From Fen-1258 sp947085815 (GTDB lineage: Bacteria; Bacteroidota; Ignavibacteria; Ignavibacteriales; Melioribacteraceae), in the NCBI GenBank assembly GCA_947085815.1, contig CAMTXU010000013.1, positions 23,825 to 87,824 of the forward strand: DNA of 64,000 nt. Direction: 5' to 3'. The notes beneath the pieces were generated by a model. The model was not told the origin of the DNA and ran no database searches. It worked only from the letters and a program-made list of their open reading frames with translations. Made by a program: the position numbers and the translations under genes. Below, piece after piece: positions 33,868 to 42,279 of the stretch. How positions within the stretch are numbered: position 1 is the first letter of the stretch; each line of letters starts with the position of its first letter.

Positions 33868-35133
33868 ATGAAAAAGCAATTCAGACTTGTTTTTGTATTA
33901 GCAGTATTAGCATTTATGAGCCAAAGTATTTTAGCTACTGATGGATATTTCCGTCATGGTTACGGAATTAAATATTCAGCGCTCGCCGGTGCAGGCTCTG
34001 CATTATCATTAAGTTCTATTGGTGCTGCAATAAATCCGGCAAGTCTTGCAACACTTGGTAATCGTTTTGATTTTGATCTTGCTATCTTCAGCCCCGCCCG
34101 TCAATTCACTGTTACAGGTAATCCATCGGGATTTCCCGGAACATTCGGAATGATGCCCGGAACAGTAGAAAGTGAATCAAATTATTTCCCGATGCCAACA
34201 CTTGGCGCCAGCTATCAATTAAATGATGATATGGTTATTGGTTTAGTTCTTTACGGCAACGGCGGTATGAACACCGATTATCCTAAACAAATATTTGGAG
34301 ATCCAACATCACCCGGTACAGGCGTTAACCTGGAACAGCTCTTCACTGGTTTAACTTACGCTGTAAAGGTTGGCGAGAATCAATCACTTGGTGTAACCGG
34401 ATTATTCGGTTTCCAAAGATTTTCTGCTAAAGGTTTGGTTGCATTCTCAATGTTTTCGAGTGATGCAAAAAGCTTAACAGGTAACAGAGTAAGCACATCA
34501 TCAGGTTTCGGAGTACGATTAGGTTATCAAGGAACGTTTGCAGATCATTTTATGGTTGGCGCATCGTATCAGACTAAAATGAGCATGAGCGAGTTTGATG
34601 GTTACAAAGGTTTATTTGCCGAGAAAGGAGATTTTGATGTTCCTGCAAACTGGGTTGTTGGAGTTGCAACAGATGTTGTAAAAGATTTCACATTCGCATT
34701 AGATGTACAACAAATTCTTTATAGCGGAGTAAAATCAATTAACAATCCAATGATTCCAAATATTATGACAGCTCCTCTTGGTGCAGATAATGGCGCTGGT
34801 TTTGGCTGGATGGATATGACAATCGTAAAATTTGGGGTGATGTATACAGGCGTTAACGATTGGACATTTATGGGCGGTTTCTCATACGGTAAACAGCCAA
34901 TTAGTGAAAGAGAAGTTATGTTTAATATTCTTGCACCAGGCGTTATTGAAAGCCACATTACATTTGGTGTCTCGAAGATGGTTACAAAAACAAATGAATT
35001 GAATTTGGCATTCATGTATGCTTTACCGAAAGAGGTCAACGGTGCAAATCCTTTGGAAGCTCCGGGTCGTCAGACAATCGGTTTAAGGATGAGCCAGTGG
35101 CAGTTAGAAGTCGGATACACATTTAGTTTCTAA
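33868..35133 (+). CDS. OmpP1/FadL-type outer-membrane transporter
   Basis: The 421-residue protein has a signal peptide (about 1-23) and then TDGYFRHGYGIKYSALAGAGSAL and AAINPASLATLG, the N-terminal hatch pattern of FadL/OmpP1 barrels. Aromatic-ended beta strands continue to the terminal phenylalanine. FadL proteins pass hydrophobic molecules through the outer membrane. Position at the end of the sulfur island suggests import of elemental-sulfur-like or organosulfur compounds, which is inference. It has an 83-base gap and possibly its own promoter. Confidence 0.88.
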   Translation: MKKQFRLVFVLAVLAFMSQSILATDGYFRHGYGIKYSALAGAGSALSLSSIGAAINPASLATLGNRFDFDLAIFSPARQFTVTGNPSGFPGTFGMMPGTVESESNYFPMPTLGASYQLNDDMVIGLVLYGNGGMNTDYPKQIFGDPTSPGTGVNLEQLFTGLTYAVKVGENQSLGVTGLFGFQRFSAKGLVAFSMFSSDAKSLTGNRVSTSSGFGVRLGYQGTFADHFMVGASYQTKMSMSEFDGYKGLFAEKGDFDVPANWVVGVATDVVKDFTFALDVQQILYSGVKSINNPMIPNIMTAPLGADNGAGFGWMDMTIVKFGVMYTGVNDWTFMGGFSYGKQPISEREVMFNILAPGVIESHITFGVSKMVTKTNELNLAFMYALPKEVNGANPLEAPGRQTIGLRMSQWQLEVGYTFSF

Positions 35134-35147
35134 GAAAGAGTAAGAAT

Positions 35148-35184
35148 AAGAGCATGAGCATGAATATTTCTTGCTCGTGCTCTT
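35148..35184. repeat. GAGCAAGA-type hairpin, copy 2
   Basis: AAGAGCATGAGCA (35148-35160) and TGCTCGTGCTCTT (35172-35184) pair with one mismatch around an 11-base loop, followed by GATCCTAATCTTAATC. It lies between two convergent genes and can serve as a two-way terminator. The words match the copies at 17209 and 40095. Confidence 0.7.
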
Positions 35185-35194
35185 GATCCTAATC

Positions 35195-35668
35195 TTAATC
35201 TAAATTGATCAACTCAAATGTATTTTCCAACTTATAATGCTCAATGAGTTTTTCCAGAATCGAATCCCGCACTACACACAAAATCTTTCCTTCGAACTTT
35301 TCACTCTCTGCAAAAACTTTAGTTATCGCTGGCTCAAGTCCGGCACCACATAATTCCAGTGGTCCGATCTCATCAATAATAAGCCATTCCAAGTTTTTGT
35401 CTAAAGAATGGAGCAAAACATTTTGTGCCCAGATAAAAACATCTTTACTGAAACGGTAATTTCCAATTTTGATAATTTTTTCATCGGACTCATTTTCCGA
35501 CACCTCAAGCATTTTTAATGTTCTTGAAACGATATGATATATAAATCGCTTTTCATCTATAACTGGCTGGAAGATGCCGTCGATATTTTTTTGTGAAGAA
35601 GCCCAATGCATCAGCCGTGTTGTCTTACCCGAATGAATTGAGCCGGTGAGAATTTGAATATTCTTCAT
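35195..35668 (-). CDS. THEP1/NTPase_1-family P-loop protein
   Basis: The 157-residue protein has a Walker A motif GSIHSGKTTRL at residues 9-19 and a Walker B-like LIIDEIGPLEL near 95-105. The IDEIG(P/K)xE pattern is typical of the THEP1/NTPase_1 family of nucleoside-triphosphatases. It is the last gene of a minus-strand operon and begins directly after the stop of the membrane protein (TAGATG), which implies coupling. It could give energy or regulation to that membrane protein; the role is not known. Confidence 0.75.
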   Translation of the reverse strand: MKNIQILTGSIHSGKTTRLMHWASSQKNIDGIFQPVIDEKRFIYHIVSRTLKMLEVSENESDEKIIKIGNYRFSKDVFIWAQNVLLHSLDKNLEWLIIDEIGPLELCGAGLEPAITKVFAESEKFEGKILCVVRDSILEKLIEHYKLENTFELINLD

Positions 35669-36742
35669 CTACTTAATCTCGGAAAAAAGTAAGAGCGCGA
35701 ATGAGTAGGAAAGAAACTTTCCAATCCGTTTTATTCCTTTGAAAGAGGCAGAAGCTTTCCAGCAGAAATTGATGATACGGTTAAAACTCGGGAAGAGGGT
35801 TGTTACGTCATTTATCTCGGAAGCATGTTTAAACTTATTCTTTTCAATAAAAATTTTGAAATATTTTAAAATGAACGGCGAAAGAACCGAAAACCATATA
35901 ATAGTAATTACTATAGATCGCAAGATCATAAACAAAATGTCATAAGCTTTATTCTTACCAAGCTGCGGGAAAAAATATGACAGCAGCATCAACGCAATAA
36001 GGAATGCAAATAGTGTGATTCCTGAAGATCTTTTCCACCACCCTTTTTTCTTCTGTTTCTTCTTATCTGTAAGGCTATCTGCACTCGTTTGAAAATCGAT
36101 TCCCAATCTTTCGAATGATTGAGATTTCATTTCAACCCACTTTGGAATAAAAGACGATTTAATGCCGACGTAAATTCCTACAGCAACATGAAGTCCGGAG
36201 TAAAGTGCAATAATTATCAAGCTGAAACTTAAAGATTGGGAATGAGGAAGAATCATTGTTTGAGACAGAACAAAATCAACAAATAGGTCAATTGAATCCC
36301 ATAGCCCGGTGCCAAATAGAATTGTAAGCAAAATCAATTTTTGCAGTGCCGAAAAAAACAGAGTGAAGAAACCTAGCAACAATGCAGCTACTCGTTCATA
36401 TTTAATTGCACTAAAGAAGAGATAACCCATAATTCCCTGCAGAGCAACAGCAAAGTAAGCGGTTAGGGGAGAGTATGGGCTAACAAAGGCTTTCACTAAA
36501 ACCACAATGAGTGTGGCTCGCAGAATGGCGGATTTACTCCGCGAGTAGTGAGCGATAAGAGTAATGAAAATTACCGCCGCGCTACCGAGGAACAATCCGG
36601 TGAATGGAATTTTTAAAGCGTGAAGAATTCCGCCAAATGCCGCCTCACTAAATCCCCAAAGTGCTATAACGCGTTGAATTCTTGAAGCGTTAATTTCTTC
36701 AAGATCATTATTGCTCACCGCGGCAAATTTTTTATCGGTCAA
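35669..36742 (-). CDS. Polytopic membrane protein, possibly ECF S-component-like
   Basis: The 357-residue protein has an N-terminal block of about six hydrophobic helices (about 38-200), a Lys-rich cytoplasmic linker near 226-238, and a further two or three helices. In the first block VKAFVSPYSPLTAYFAVALQGIMG resembles substrate-specificity subunits of ECF transporters. No T-subunit or cytosolic ATPase pair is near, but a P-loop NTPase gene follows directly. I do not recognise a named family. The ATG at 36742 lies 5 bases after the CMD-like gene ends. Confidence 0.65.
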   Translation of the reverse strand: MTDKKFAAVSNNDLEEINASRIQRVIALWGFSEAAFGGILHALKIPFTGLFLGSAAVIFITLIAHYSRSKSAILRATLIVVLVKAFVSPYSPLTAYFAVALQGIMGYLFFSAIKYERVAALLLGFFTLFFSALQKLILLTILFGTGLWDSIDLFVDFVLSQTMILPHSQSLSFSLIIIALYSGLHVAVGIYVGIKSSFIPKWVEMKSQSFERLGIDFQTSADSLTDKKKQKKKGWWKRSSGITLFAFLIALMLLSYFFPQLGKNKAYDILFMILRSIVITIIWFSVLSPFILKYFKIFIEKNKFKHASEINDVTTLFPSFNRIINFCWKASASFKGIKRIGKFLSYSFALLLFSEIK

Positions 36743-36747
36743 AATAT

Positions 36748-37071
36748 TTATTTGCCTTTCTTCTTATCGAGTATGTCATCTATCCAGCTCATAACAGCCA
36801 TAGATGCCGGAAACCCGATTGTGGGAATAGATAAAAGTGCGACTTGACGTATCTCTTGCTTAGTGAGTTTAGCTTTGAGTGCTTTTCTAACTTGAGCGTG
36901 AACGGCTCCCTCCATCTTGGCTCCCGCTGAGATGGCTAATTTTACAAGTACCCGTTCCTTTTCAGTTAAAGAACCCTCCCGATGAATCGCATCTCCGAGT
37001 GTCTCATAAGCAACCGCTATTTCGGGATAATCTTTTAAGAATCTTTCAAATCGTTTTGGCAGATTTGACAC
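36748..37071 (-). CDS. Carboxymuconolactone decarboxylase (AhpD-like) family protein
   Basis: The 107-residue protein has the CMD helical pattern: LGDAIHREGSLTEKERVLVKLAISAGAKMEGAVHAQVRKAL, then LTKQEIRQVALLSIPTIGFPASM. The AhpD-type redox CxxC is absent (EGAVH in its place), so peroxidase-partner activity is unlikely. It may be a gamma-carboxymuconolactone-type fold used otherwise. It is the first gene of the minus-strand trio and is divergent from galE by 139 bases. Confidence 0.82.
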   Translation of the reverse strand: MSNLPKRFERFLKDYPEIAVAYETLGDAIHREGSLTEKERVLVKLAISAGAKMEGAVHAQVRKALKAKLTKQEIRQVALLSIPTIGFPASMAVMSWIDDILDKKKGK

Positions 37072-37210
37072 ATTAACCTCATCAAAATTGTTAACTGCAA
37101 ATTAGTCCAAATTTAGTGTAGCTGCAATTTGGTATTGCTAAAATAGAATCAATCATCCAGAATTGAAAAGTTTTTGTATTTTTGAAATAAGAAAATTAGC
37201 AGAGGGATAA

Positions 37211-38185
37211 TTGAAAGTTTTAGTTACCGGTGGCGCCGGTTATATCGGCTCTCACTTTTCAAAACTTCTGGCAGAAAATGGACACGACACAATTGTATTG
37301 GATAACCTTTCCCGCGGTCACGTAGAAGCAATTCCAGCCAAAGCAATATTTGAAGAGGTTGATTTGTTAGATAGCGACTCACTTTTGTGCGCAATACAAA
37401 CTCACTCACCAGCCGCGGTGGTTCATTTTGCAGCCTTTGCTTATGTAGGTGAATCTGTAAAAAATCCTGGAATGTATTATCAAAACAATGTTGTTGGAAG
37501 TCTAAATCTGATAAAATTATGCGCAGAAAACGGAGTCAAGAATTTCGTTTTCTCATCAACCTGTTCGATCTATGGGAACCCCGCCAACGTGCCGATATCT
37601 GAAGATGAGGTATCAAATCCTATAAATCCATACGCGAATACAAAATTAATGATTGAAATGATGCTGAGAGATTTTGAATTATCCTCAGGAATGAAACATG
37701 TAGCTCTTCGTTATTTCAATGCTGCGGGTGCCGATCCTAACGGTTTAATTGGCGAAAGCCACGATCCCGAACCGCATCTTATTCCCATCATCTTGGAGGT
37801 CGCTCTCGGTAAAAGAAAGAAAGTATCTGTCTATGGAAATGATTACAACACTCCAGACGGAACATGCATTCGTGATTATATTCATGTGAGTGATCTTGCG
37901 AATGCTCATATGAAGGCAATCGAATATTTGATTAGAGGAAATGAATCGGCTATAATCAATTTGGGAACAGGCAATGGTAACTCTGTATTGGAGATAATTG
38001 AGAGAGCAAAATCAATTACAAAAAAAGATATTCCATTTGAAATTGTTGAAAGACGCGAGGGCGATCCGGCTGTGTTAATAGCAGATAATAAAAAAGCAAA
38101 AGAAGTTTTAAGTTGGTCGCCGGAATTTTCCATTGAAGAAATTATTCAGACTGCTTGGAACTGGCACAAAAATCCAAAATACTGA
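37211..38185 (+). CDS. galE: UDP-glucose 4-epimerase
   Basis: GalE interconverts UDP-glucose and UDP-galactose. The 324-residue SDR enzyme has the NAD motif GGAGYIGSHF, the FSSTCSIYGNP segment with catalytic Ser/Thr, the YxxxK in NPYANTKLMIE and GDYxxPDGTCIRDYIHV-like substrate-binding motif (seen as TPDGTCIRDYIHVSDLA). The start is TTG at 37211 after AGAGGGATAA. It is followed by rmlC and ugd on the same strand, a set for surface-polysaccharide precursors. A TATTTTTG candidate -7 element sits at 37177. Confidence 0.95.
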   Translation: MKVLVTGGAGYIGSHFSKLLAENGHDTIVLDNLSRGHVEAIPAKAIFEEVDLLDSDSLLCAIQTHSPAAVVHFAAFAYVGESVKNPGMYYQNNVVGSLNLIKLCAENGVKNFVFSSTCSIYGNPANVPISEDEVSNPINPYANTKLMIEMMLRDFELSSGMKHVALRYFNAAGADPNGLIGESHDPEPHLIPIILEVALGKRKKVSVYGNDYNTPDGTCIRDYIHVSDLANAHMKAIEYLIRGNESAIINLGTGNGNSVLEIIERAKSITKKDIPFEIVERREGDPAVLIADNKKAKEVLSWSPEFSIEEIIQTAWNWHKNPKY

Positions 38186-38193
38186 GGAAAAAA

Positions 38194-38742
38194 GTGAAAT
38201 TCGATAAAACTGATATTGATGGTTTGATTTTAGTAACGCCAGATGTGTTCGTTGACGAGCGCGGCTACTTCTTCGAATCATTTAACAAGAAGAAATTTGC
38301 AGATGGAGGAATTGAACCGGCTTTTGTTCAGGATAATATTTCCAAATCGGTAAAAAGCACCGTGCGCGGCTTGCATTATCAGGTGGGTGAATTTGCGCAA
38401 GGGAAATTATGCACTGTTGTAATTGGAAGAGTTTTAGATGTTGCCGTCGATATCCGTTTTGGCTCTCCAACTTTTGGAAAACATTTCTCTGTTGAACTAA
38501 ACGAAGAAACTAAAAACCAATTATGGATTCCACCCGGATTCGCGCATGGATTTTCCGTTCTTTCCGATATTGCAATCTTTAGCTACAAGTGCACTTCGCT
38601 TTATAATAAACAGAGCGAACGGGCTATAAAATACAACGATCCAGATCTTCAAATAGATTGGAAAATTTCTAATCCGATGGTTTCTCTAAAAGATTTGGAG
38701 GCAGTTTCTTTCAAAGAGATTGAACGGGATTTTATTTATTAA
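38194..38742 (+). CDS. rmlC: dTDP-4-dehydrorhamnose 3,5-epimerase
   Basis: RmlC makes dTDP-4-keto-L-rhamnose. The 182-residue cupin has VFVDERGYFFESFN, VQDNISKSVKSTVRGLHYQ (catalytic His) and WIPPGFAHGFSVLSD. GAGG precedes GTG 38194, which I prefer over an in-frame start 39 bases earlier that overlaps galE. It is followed by ugd 18 bases later. With rmlD at 42272 it covers two steps of the rhamnose pathway; rmlA and rmlB are not in the window. Confidence 0.93.
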   Translation: MKFDKTDIDGLILVTPDVFVDERGYFFESFNKKKFADGGIEPAFVQDNISKSVKSTVRGLHYQVGEFAQGKLCTVVIGRVLDVAVDIRFGSPTFGKHFSVELNEETKNQLWIPPGFAHGFSVLSDIAIFSYKCTSLYNKQSERAIKYNDPDLQIDWKISNPMVSLKDLEAVSFKEIERDFIY

Positions 38743-38760
38743 AAATTATAAAGGATTGAA

Positions 38761-40089
38761 ATGAATCTTTCCGTTATTGGAACCGGTTATGTAGGACTTG
38801 TAAGCGGCACATGCTTTGCCGAAATGGGTAATCAGGTAATATGCGTTGATAACGATGCCAAAAAGTTAAAGATGCTGCAAGATGCTGTAGTCCCGATTTA
38901 TGAACCTGGATTAGAAATTTTATTCAGCAGAAACATTGAGAAGAAAAGGCTCACATTTACTGATGATTTAAAGAAAGCAGTACTCAATTCGGAAATGATA
39001 TTCCTTTGTCTTCCGACTCCGCAGGACGAGGATGGCTCGGCCGATCTTAAATATGTGTTTGGAGTTTCAGAGCAGATTGGAAGTATATTAAAGGATTCCG
39101 GAACAGAAGAATTTAAGATCATCGTTAATAAGAGCACAGTTCCTGTCGGAACTTCTTCTATTGTAACTAAAATATTTGAGAAGTTTGGCGTCAAAAATTT
39201 TGAGGTTGTCTCTAATCCTGAATTTTTGCGTGAAGGATTTGCGGTTGACGATTTTATGAAACCCGACCGTATTGTTGTTGGTGCGCGTACTCCGGAAGTT
39301 TTTGAAAAAATGAACAATCTTTATGAGCCATTTGTCCGTCAGGGAAACCCAATTTTGGAGATGAATCCTGAAAGTTCTGAGGTTACTAAATACGCCGCGA
39401 ACTCATACCTGGCGATGCGGATTACTTACATGAACGAGCTTGCAAATTTTTGCGAGTCGGTAGGTGCAAATGTAGATTTAGTTAGAAAGGGAATTGGGGC
39501 GGATACACGGATTGGAAAAAGATTTTTATTCCCCGGCATCGGTTACGGAGGATCTTGTTTTCCAAAAGATGTGAATGCACTAATAAAAACTTCTGAGGAT
39601 CATCACTCACCAATCCGTTTGCTAAAGGTGGTTGAAGAGGTTAATAAACTTCAAAAACTAAGACTTGTGAAAAAAGTGTTGCATCATTTTAATGGAAAGA
39701 TCGCAGGTAAAAAATTTGCCGTCTGGGGCTTGTCCTTCAAACCAAATACAGACGATATGCGCGAAGCACCATCCACTGTTATAATTAAAGAGTTGGTGCG
39801 GCTTGGGGCTAAAGTTGCCGCTTACGACCCGGCTGCTATGGAAAACGCTAAATATTATTTGGATGAAATTCTGGAGTATTCCGATGATCAGTATGAGGTA
39901 CTTAAAAACGCGGACGCGCTTTTAACTTTGACCGAGTGGAATGAATTTCGTAATCCGGATTATGATCGGATCAAGTCCGAATTGAAATTACCAATTATCT
40001 TTGATGGGCGTAATATTTACGATACAAAGAAGATGGAAGAGTTGGGATTCGTCTATATCAGTATTGGTAGAAATCCGGTAGGAATTTAA
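38761..40089 (+). CDS. ugd: UDP-glucose 6-dehydrogenase
   Basis: The 442-residue enzyme oxidises UDP-glucose to UDP-glucuronate. It has GTGYVGLVSGTCFAEMG (NAD binding), LPTPQDEDGSADL, a VNKSTVPVGT segment and the catalytic cysteine in GIGYGGSCFPKD, followed by the usual KKFAVWGLSFKPNTDDMREAPS. All motifs are intact. AAAGGA lies near ATG 38761. Together with galE and rmlC it forms an operon of nucleotide-sugar enzymes for exopolysaccharide or LPS. Confidence 0.96.
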   Translation: MNLSVIGTGYVGLVSGTCFAEMGNQVICVDNDAKKLKMLQDAVVPIYEPGLEILFSRNIEKKRLTFTDDLKKAVLNSEMIFLCLPTPQDEDGSADLKYVFGVSEQIGSILKDSGTEEFKIIVNKSTVPVGTSSIVTKIFEKFGVKNFEVVSNPEFLREGFAVDDFMKPDRIVVGARTPEVFEKMNNLYEPFVRQGNPILEMNPESSEVTKYAANSYLAMRITYMNELANFCESVGANVDLVRKGIGADTRIGKRFLFPGIGYGGSCFPKDVNALIKTSEDHHSPIRLLKVVEEVNKLQKLRLVKKVLHHFNGKIAGKKFAVWGLSFKPNTDDMREAPSTVIIKELVRLGAKVAAYDPAAMENAKYYLDEILEYSDDQYEVLKNADALLTLTEWNEFRNPDYDRIKSELKLPIIFDGRNIYDTKKMEELGFVYISIGRNPVGI

Positions 40090-40094
40090 ACACT

Positions 40095-40165
40095 CATTCA
40101 TGTTCTTGCTCGTAATCTTAATCATGATCAAGAGTGCGATCAAGGTCATGATCAAGAGTATGAAA
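40095..40165. repeat. GAGCAAGA-type repeat, copy 3
   Basis: GTTCTTGCTCGTAATCTTAATC, ATCATGATCAAGAGTGCGATCAAGG and a second CATGATCAAGAGT occur in sequence between the convergent ugd and bshA genes. The two ATGATCAAGAGT words are direct repeats, and GTTCTTGCTCG can pair with the GATCAAGAG parts. It shares its vocabulary with copies 1 and 2. Confidence 0.6.
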
Positions 40166-40177
40166 AATATTCATATG

Positions 40178-41305
40178 CTAGGAATTCAAAATCTTCTCGT
40201 AATACTCTACGTATTTCGGTACAATAGAATTTTTATCAAAATGTTTTACTGCCCGGTCGCGAGAATTGGCAGAGAACAATTTATATTTCTTCTCGTTGGT
40301 TAATAAGTCGATTGCGTATTTTGCCATCCTGTCGGTGTCACCAATCTCAGCTATGTATCCGGTCTCGTTGTGTATGACTAATTCCGGTAAACCACCAACA
40401 GATGAACTTACCACCGGAACTTCGCACGCCATAGCTTCGAGAGCGGATAAACCAAAACTTTCCGATTGAGAAGGCATCAAGAATAAATCTGCCGCACTTA
40501 AGATCTCTACAAGTCCATCCTGCTTGCCGAGGAAAATAACATCTTTTTGCAGATCGAGTTCACGTGTTAGATGCTCGCACTCTGATCTATCGGGACCATC
40601 ACCAACTAAAACCAGTTTTGTTGGAATTTCCTGTTTTACTTTTTGAAGAATCCGGATAGTATCTGCAACTCTTTTTACAGGCCGGAAATTTGAAGTATGC
40701 ACCAAAACTTTCTCTCCATTTGGTGCAACATGCTTTCTGAATATTTCACTGTTTTGACGGCTATATTTTTCTATATCAATAAAATTGTATATAACCTCAA
40801 TCTCTTTTTCGATATTGTAATTGGTAAGCGTTTTTTCTTTTAAGAACCGGGAGACGGCAGTGACTCCATTACTCTCTTCGATGCTAAACTTTACAAGGGG
40901 CATGAACGACGGCTCGAGACCAACAAGAGTAATATCCGTCCCATGAAGTGTGGTTATGAATTTTAATTTTTTGTTTGATTTGCGAAGAACCTGTTGAGCC
41001 AGATATGCACTGACGGCATGTGGTATGGCATAATGAACATGCATTAGGTCAAGATCCTCATATTCAAAGACTTCTAACATTTTACTCGTCAAAGAGAGAT
41101 CATAAAGTGAATGTTCGAATAATGGATATGTACTAAGCTCAACTTCGTGAAAATAAATATTCTCAAAAAATCTGTTTAAACGATGAGGAATTGCGTAACT
41201 TATAAAATGTACCTGATGACCAAGTGCTGCCAGTGCCAGACCTAACTCCGTTGCAACAACGCCGCTGCCTCCGTAAGTGGGATAACATGTAATTCCAATT
41301 TTCAT
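40178..41305 (-). CDS. bshA: BshA-type N-acetylglucosaminyl malate synthase
   Basis: The 375-residue GT4-family enzyme starts MKIGITCYPTYGGSGVVATELG, diagnostic for BshA, and has HVHYAIPHAVSAYLA, TTLHGTDITLVG and SESFGLSALEAMACEVPVV (EX7E motif). It makes GlcNAc-malate, the first intermediate of bacillithiol, the thiol used by Bacteroidota and Bacillota. BshB or BshC are not in the window. It is divergent from a PfkB gene by 98 bases, and its stop meets ugd across a repeat. Confidence 0.92.
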   Translation of the reverse strand: MKIGITCYPTYGGSGVVATELGLALAALGHQVHFISYAIPHRLNRFFENIYFHEVELSTYPLFEHSLYDLSLTSKMLEVFEYEDLDLMHVHYAIPHAVSAYLAQQVLRKSNKKLKFITTLHGTDITLVGLEPSFMPLVKFSIEESNGVTAVSRFLKEKTLTNYNIEKEIEVIYNFIDIEKYSRQNSEIFRKHVAPNGEKVLVHTSNFRPVKRVADTIRILQKVKQEIPTKLVLVGDGPDRSECEHLTRELDLQKDVIFLGKQDGLVEILSAADLFLMPSQSESFGLSALEAMACEVPVVSSSVGGLPELVIHNETGYIAEIGDTDRMAKYAIDLLTNEKKYKLFSANSRDRAVKHFDKNSIVPKYVEYYEKILNS

Positions 41306-41403
41306 TTTGCCTTTCTATCTTTTTTGATGAGATCTTAATTCACTATCTTCGTAATAAACAATAACATTTTTAACTGCGTTCAAAATACATCTTTTTTAAT
41401 TCA

Positions 41404-42279
41404 ATGAAAATTCTACTAGTCGGACACTCGATTATTGATCATTTTGAAGAAACCGGTGATGAAATTTCCCACCCCGGCGGAATTTTTTATTCCATGCTGG
41501 GAATTAATTCGGTGGCAAAAACCGGAGATGAGATTTTCCTCCTCACTGGCTGGAATCAAAATAATTTTTATTTATTCAAAGAATTGTACTCAAGAGCTAA
41601 TTTAATCTACTCCAATAAATTGATGGAGATGCCGGAAGTCTTGCTCAAAACCTCCGGCGAGGGTGAAAGAGAAGAAATCTATAAAAATTTGTCAACTCAA
41701 CTTTCTAACATCCAGGTTGATAACTGGAACCAGTTTGACGGAATTTTAATTAATATGATAACTGGGCTCGATATATCTATAGAACAATTGCAAATAATAA
41801 GAAAAAATTTCAGCGGTAAAATTTATTTTGATGTGCACACTCTTTCGAGGGGAGTTGATATCAATAACCGGCGCGAATTCCGGCAAATACCAAAAGTTGA
41901 AGAATGGTTAACCAACATTGATATTTTACAGTGTAACGAAAACGAACTTAATACAATTTTTGCGGATAAAATGGAATCTGAAATTGCTAAAGAAATTATT
42001 GGCTTAGGAGTGGAGATTGTTGTTATTACAAAAGGTAATAAGGGCGCCTGTCTCTATTTTAATTTAAATGGGAAAATTGAAACATACATCGTGCACGCTG
42101 AAAAAGTTGATGCCGTGAACAAAATTGGTTGCGGTGATATCTTTGGGGCGGTATTCTTTTATTCCTATATTTCCACAAGAGATGTAAATGAATCCCTACA
42201 ACGTGCAAATATAGCCGGAGCGGCAGCATCTTCTATTAAAAATATTACCTCACAAACTATGATTAAACTGAATGCTTAG
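41404..42279 (+). CDS. PfkB-family carbohydrate kinase
   Basis: The 291-residue protein has the ribokinase fold: HPGGIFYSMLGINSVA near the N-terminus and NKIGCGDIFGAVFF near the C-terminus, where the catalytic Asp sits in GCGDIFG (family GAGDxF). The Ala-to-Cys variation inside the motif is unusual. The substrate is not clear; adenosine, sugar or ADP-heptose-like kinases are candidates. Eight bases overlap with rmlD suggest an envelope-sugar role (inference). Confidence 0.85.
   Translation: MKILLVGHSIIDHFEETGDEISHPGGIFYSMLGINSVAKTGDEIFLLTGWNQNNFYLFKELYSRANLIYSNKLMEMPEVLLKTSGEGEREEIYKNLSTQLSNIQVDNWNQFDGILINMITGLDISIEQLQIIRKNFSGKIYFDVHTLSRGVDINNRREFRQIPKVEEWLTNIDILQCNENELNTIFADKMESEIAKEIIGLGVEIVVITKGNKGACLYFNLNGKIETYIVHAEKVDAVNKIGCGDIFGAVFFYSYISTRDVNESLQRANIAGAAASSIKNITSQTMIKLNA

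Noticed and set aside
20972..35133. The sulfur island as a recent horizontally acquired element
   Set aside because: No integrase, tRNA junction or clear base-composition break surrounds it; only the internal GIY-YIG unit looks mobile.
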